Origin: an uncultured Prevotellaceae bacterium
GTDB taxonomy: Bacteria > Bacteroidota > Bacteroidia > Bacteroidales > Muribaculaceae
NCBI GenBank assembly: GCA_945645715.1
Contig: CALZFJ010000104.1
Coordinates: 1 to 7,116 of the forward strand
DNA: 7,116 nucleotides
Reading direction: 5' to 3'
Below the pieces are notes generated by a model, which worked only from the letters and a program-made list of their open reading frames with translations, was not told the origin of the DNA and did not search any database. Shown here in pieces: positions 4,797 to 7,116 of this stretch. Positions within the stretch are counted from its first letter, which is position 1. Each line of letters begins with the position of its first letter. Both the position numbers and the translations under genes were made by a program.

Positions 4797-6230
4797 ATGA
4801 TGAAACATCTTTTGCTTTCGGCAGTTACCCTCTCTTTGGGTCTTTCTGCCGGTGCGGCATCAAAGGCTTCTAAAGCCGCTCCCGCTCCCACCTGCGACGA
4901 CGTGATTCTTCACGCATGGTGCTGGTCGTTCAACACTATCAAGGAAAACATGAAAGATATTGCCGATGCCGGCTATCGCTACGTCCAGACTTCTCCTGCT
5001 CAGGAGTGCGTCACTCAGACCAAGGGTGACAAGGGCGGCGGCAACCAAATCTACGGTCATGGACGCTGGTATTACCACTATCAGCCTACCGACTGGAAGA
5101 TTGGAAACTACCAGCTGGGCACTCGTGATGATTTCAAGGCCATGTGTGACGAGGCCCACAAATATGGCGTCGATGTGATTGTAGATGTTCTACCCAACCA
5201 CACCTCTATCGACGACACTCGCGTGAGCGATGCACTCGATGCCGCCGTCGGTGGTCACGAAAACCTCTATCACGCAAATGGTTTCAACGAAATCAAGGAC
5301 TATAACGACCGTTTCCAGTGCACAACCGGTCAGATGGGCGGACTTCCCGACGTTAACACCGAAAACCCCGATTTCCAATTCTACTACATGACCTACGTGA
5401 ACGACCTCCTCGCTTGTGGAGCACGCGGCTTCCGCTACGACACAGCAAAGCACATAGGTCTGCCAAGCGACCCGCTCGACCCCAAATCGAAGCAGAACGA
5501 TTTCTGGGACGTTGCACTCGGTCGCAAGGCTGTGAAAGGCTTGCGCATGTCGCTTCCTGCCGACAGCCTATTCATCTACGGCGAAGTGCTTCAAGACCGC
5601 AACGTAAAAGAAACTGAATATGCTGAGTATATGAAGCTCACCGCAAGCTCCTATGGTCACGTAGTGCGCAAAGCTCTCGAGAAAAGTGCATGGCACGCCG
5701 ATAATATCGGTGACTGGTGCCACCCGGCAAATCCTGCCGAACTTGTCACTTGGGTTGAGTCGCACGACACTTATTGCAATGCCCATGAATCGGCAGAACT
5801 TAGCAACGACCAGATTAAGGCTGCGTGGGTGTTCCTTACGGCACGCCAGTTTGGAACGCCACTATTCTATAACCGTCCCGATGGCAGCACACGCGACAAT
5901 GTGTGGGGAAACAACATTGTAGGACTTCGCGGTAACGATAATTTCAAGAATCCTGAAGTCGTCGCCGCCAACAAGTTCCGTCGCGCCATGCACGGCTTGG
6001 CAGAGTCGGTTGCCTTCTCTACCGACGACAAGGTTGCCGTAGTGAGCCGTGGCACTCGCGGAGCAGCAGTAGTAAACATTTCAGCCGATGAAGTTGCAGT
6101 GAGTGTTCCCACAACACTGAAAAACGGCAAATACCGTGATGTAGTCTATGGTACACAGTTCATAGTGAAGAAGGGCGTTCTATCAGGCAACGCAAAGCCT
6201 CTCACCACCTACATTCTTCAGTCTAAATAG
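4797..6230 (+). CDS. Exported alpha-amylase, GH13 family, AmyE-like (probably subfamily GH13_28)
   Basis: Predicted endo-acting alpha-1,4-glucanase on starch or maltodextrins. The first ~21 residues form a signal peptide (MMKHLLL, a hydrophobic stretch, then SAGA-ASKA) with no lipobox cysteine, so the protein should be periplasmic or secreted. A Lys/Ala linker follows. The TIM barrel shows all GH13 regions: DVLPNH (130-135), LPDVN (183-187), GFRYDTAKH (211-219, nucleophile D215, R213), YGEVL (261-265, acid/base E263) and ESHD (321-324, H323, D324). Segments such as LHAWCWSFNTIKENMKDI, NYQLGT, YMKLTASSYGH and LVTWVESHDTY closely recall B. subtilis AmyE. A short beta domain C (about 390-477) completes it; at 477 residues it lacks AmyE's C-terminal starch-binding module. 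Eight cysteines follow the signal peptide. It is a monocistronic unit with its own promoter and terminator; no susC/susD-like genes are adjacent. A second ATG (4800) would work equally well. Confidence 0.93.
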   Translation: MMKHLLLSAVTLSLGLSAGAASKASKAAPAPTCDDVILHAWCWSFNTIKENMKDIADAGYRYVQTSPAQECVTQTKGDKGGGNQIYGHGRWYYHYQPTDWKIGNYQLGTRDDFKAMCDEAHKYGVDVIVDVLPNHTSIDDTRVSDALDAAVGGHENLYHANGFNEIKDYNDRFQCTTGQMGGLPDVNTENPDFQFYYMTYVNDLLACGARGFRYDTAKHIGLPSDPLDPKSKQNDFWDVALGRKAVKGLRMSLPADSLFIYGEVLQDRNVKETEYAEYMKLTASSYGHVVRKALEKSAWHADNIGDWCHPANPAELVTWVESHDTYCNAHESAELSNDQIKAAWVFLTARQFGTPLFYNRPDGSTRDNVWGNNIVGLRGNDNFKNPEVVAANKFRRAMHGLAESVAFSTDDKVAVVSRGTRGAAVVNISADEVAVSVPTTLKNGKYRDVVYGTQFIVKKGVLSGNAKPLTTYILQSK

Positions 6231-6259
6231 CACATCATTTTCATTCCATACCCAAAAAG

Positions 6260-6313
6260 CAGTGGTTCAAGGTTGGCACATAGCGTTGCAGCCATTGAGC
6301 CACTGATTTTTTT
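6260..6313 (+). terminator. Rho-independent terminator of the alpha-amylase gene
   Basis: CAGTGGTTCAA (6260-6270) pairs with TTGAGCCACTG (6295-6305) as an 11-bp stem with one U-G pair; inside it TGGC (6274-6277) can pair with GCCA (6291-6294) past a 3-base bulge. An A and seven T (6307-6313) follow. An A5 run precedes the stem (6254-6258), so some function on the opposite strand is possible. It starts 29 bases after the amylase stop. Confidence 0.88.
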
Positions 6314-6406
6314 ACTCTCACATCTCTTTTATCTGCCTTTACACCCTTAATTTGCATAAAAATAACAATTTTTCGCACAACATTCTAGCAAATTTTTCGT
6401 TATTAC

Positions 6407-6437
6407 ATTGAGTTTTTGGAAAAAATTCGTATCTTTG
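6407..6437 (+). promoter_or_regulatory. Promoter of rpoD
   Basis: The -7 element TATCTTTG (6430-6437) is a perfect TAnnTTTG. Nineteen bases upstream is ATTG (6407-6410), a three-of-four match to the TTTG -33 element. Transcription probably starts within about ten bases of 6437, giving a leader of only around 20 bases ending in TTAGGGCAAA before the ATG; AGGG is the only weakly Shine-Dalgarno-like sequence at a gene start in the window. Confidence 0.75.
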
Positions 6438-6462
6438 CACACTTAAATTCGTTTAGGGCAAA

Positions 6463-7116
6463 ATGAGACAATTAAAGATTACAAAATCAATCACCAATCG
6501 CGAGAGTGCATCACTCGACAAGTATCTACAGGAGATAGGTCGTGAAGACTTGATTTCGGTAGAAGAAGAAGTGGAGCTCGCTCAAAGAATCAAGAAAGGT
6601 GACCATGCTGCACTCGAGAAATTGACCCGCGCCAATCTCCGTTTCGTTGTGTCTGTGGCTAAACAGTATCAGAACCAGGGATTGAGTCTCCCCGACTTAA
6701 TCAACGAAGGTAATCTCGGCTTGATTAAAGCTGCCCAGAAGTTCGATGAAACTCGCGGTTTCAAATTTATCTCCTATGCTGTATGGTGGATTCGTCAATC
6801 TATCCTGCAAGCTCTCGCCGAGCAATCACGCATCGTGCGTCTCCCGCTCAATCAAGTCGGCTCGCTGAACAAGATCAGCAAAGCCCTCTCAAAATTTGAG
6901 CAGGAAAATGAGCGCCGTCCCTCTCCCGAGGAGCTTGCCAAGCAGCTTGACATTCCTGTCGATAAAATTTCCGACACACTCAAGGTTTCCGGGCGCCACA
7001 TCTCAGTAGATGCTCCTTTCGTTGAAGGCGAGGACAACAGTCTGCTCGACGTCCTCACCAACGATGACTCTCCTATGGCTGACGCTTCTCTCAACCGAGA
7101 GTCGTTGTCGAAAGAA
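6463..7116 (+). CDS. rpoD: Primary RNA polymerase sigma factor (sigma-70 family, short Bacteroidota form), N-terminal part, cut by the window edge
   Basis: Directs RNA polymerase to housekeeping promoters. The 218 codons present begin MRQLKITKSITNRESASLDK. Region 1.2 is at about 15-46 (SLDKYLQEIG then the LISVEEEVELAQRIKKGD helix). Region 2 spans about 48-122, including LRFVVSVAKQYQNQGLSLPDLINEGNLGL in 2.1-2.2 and, in 2.3-2.4, the melting and -7-reading helix (FDETRGFKF then ISYAVWWIRQSI, 94-114). Region 3 is at about 125-205 (RLPLNQVG; RRPSPEELAKQLDIP). Region 4, which reads the -33 element, is just starting (SLNRE) when the window ends; full-length relatives are about 286 residues, so about 70 are missing. 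Sigma region 1.1 is absent, as in Bacteroidota primary sigmas. It has its own promoter 26 bases upstream, itself of the type this sigma is known to recognise, so autoregulated supply is plausible. Confidence 0.96.
   Translation, partial: MRQLKITKSITNRESASLDKYLQEIGREDLISVEEEVELAQRIKKGDHAALEKLTRANLRFVVSVAKQYQNQGLSLPDLINEGNLGLIKAAQKFDETRGFKFISYAVWWIRQSILQALAEQSRIVRLPLNQVGSLNKISKALSKFEQENERRPSPEELAKQLDIPVDKISDTLKVSGRHISVDAPFVEGEDNSLLDVLTNDDSPMADASLNRESLSKE

Noticed and set aside
6347..6354. Second rpoD promoter from TTAATTTG.
   Set aside because: It mismatches the nearly invariant A of TAnnTTTG and has no TTTG element at the right distance, while a much better promoter lies at 6407-6437.
1..7116. 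A novel defence, mobile or biosynthetic system.
   Set aside because: Every sizeable gene belongs to a recognised housekeeping or enzyme family; there are no transposase, integrase, reverse transcriptase, nuclease, toxin or CRISPR-like sequences or terminal repeats in the window.

Overview
The window looks like chromosomal DNA from a member of the Bacteroidota, most likely the order Bacteroidales (a gut Bacteroides, Prevotella or Muribaculaceae type; the family cannot be settled here). Three things point there. All four recognisable promoters are of the TTTG / TAnnTTTG type rather than TTGACA/TATAAT. The genes start without clear Shine-Dalgarno sequences, after A/T-rich leaders. The primary sigma factor is of the short kind that lacks region 1.1.

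Layout. Positions 1-807 (minus strand) hold the N-terminal 269 codons of a class II glycyl-tRNA synthetase, which runs off the left edge. A 410-base divergent intergenic region (808-1217) carries its promoter and that of a rightward four-gene run: pyrB, pyrI, a flavin-reductase-like gene and glyA (1218-4544), with gaps of only 30-32 bases and no visible internal promoter. This run ends in two consecutive hairpins, the second a strong intrinsic terminator. Next comes a single-gene unit with its own promoter and terminator (4721-6313) encoding an exported GH13 alpha-amylase. At the right edge, 6463-7116, is the first 218 codons of the primary sigma factor gene rpoD, again with its own promoter.

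How the genes relate. PyrB and PyrI form aspartate transcarbamoylase, the committed step of pyrimidine synthesis. GlyA makes glycine and methylene-tetrahydrofolate, which feeds thymidylate and purine synthesis. The flavin protein between them has no certain partner. The amylase is a separate function, starch or maltodextrin breakdown outside the cytoplasm, and closely resembles the catalytic part of Bacillus subtilis AmyE without its starch-binding tail. GlyRS and RpoD are housekeeping genes.

I see no phage, transposon, CRISPR, defence or secondary-metabolite system; this is mostly ordinary core genome. The parts most worth a second look are regulatory: an 18-base perfect dyad built on the pyrB -7 box, a 15-base dyad overlapping the glycyl-tRNA synthetase -7 box, and an identical TTGCGCAAT sequence at the -33 position of both the pyrB and amylase promoters.
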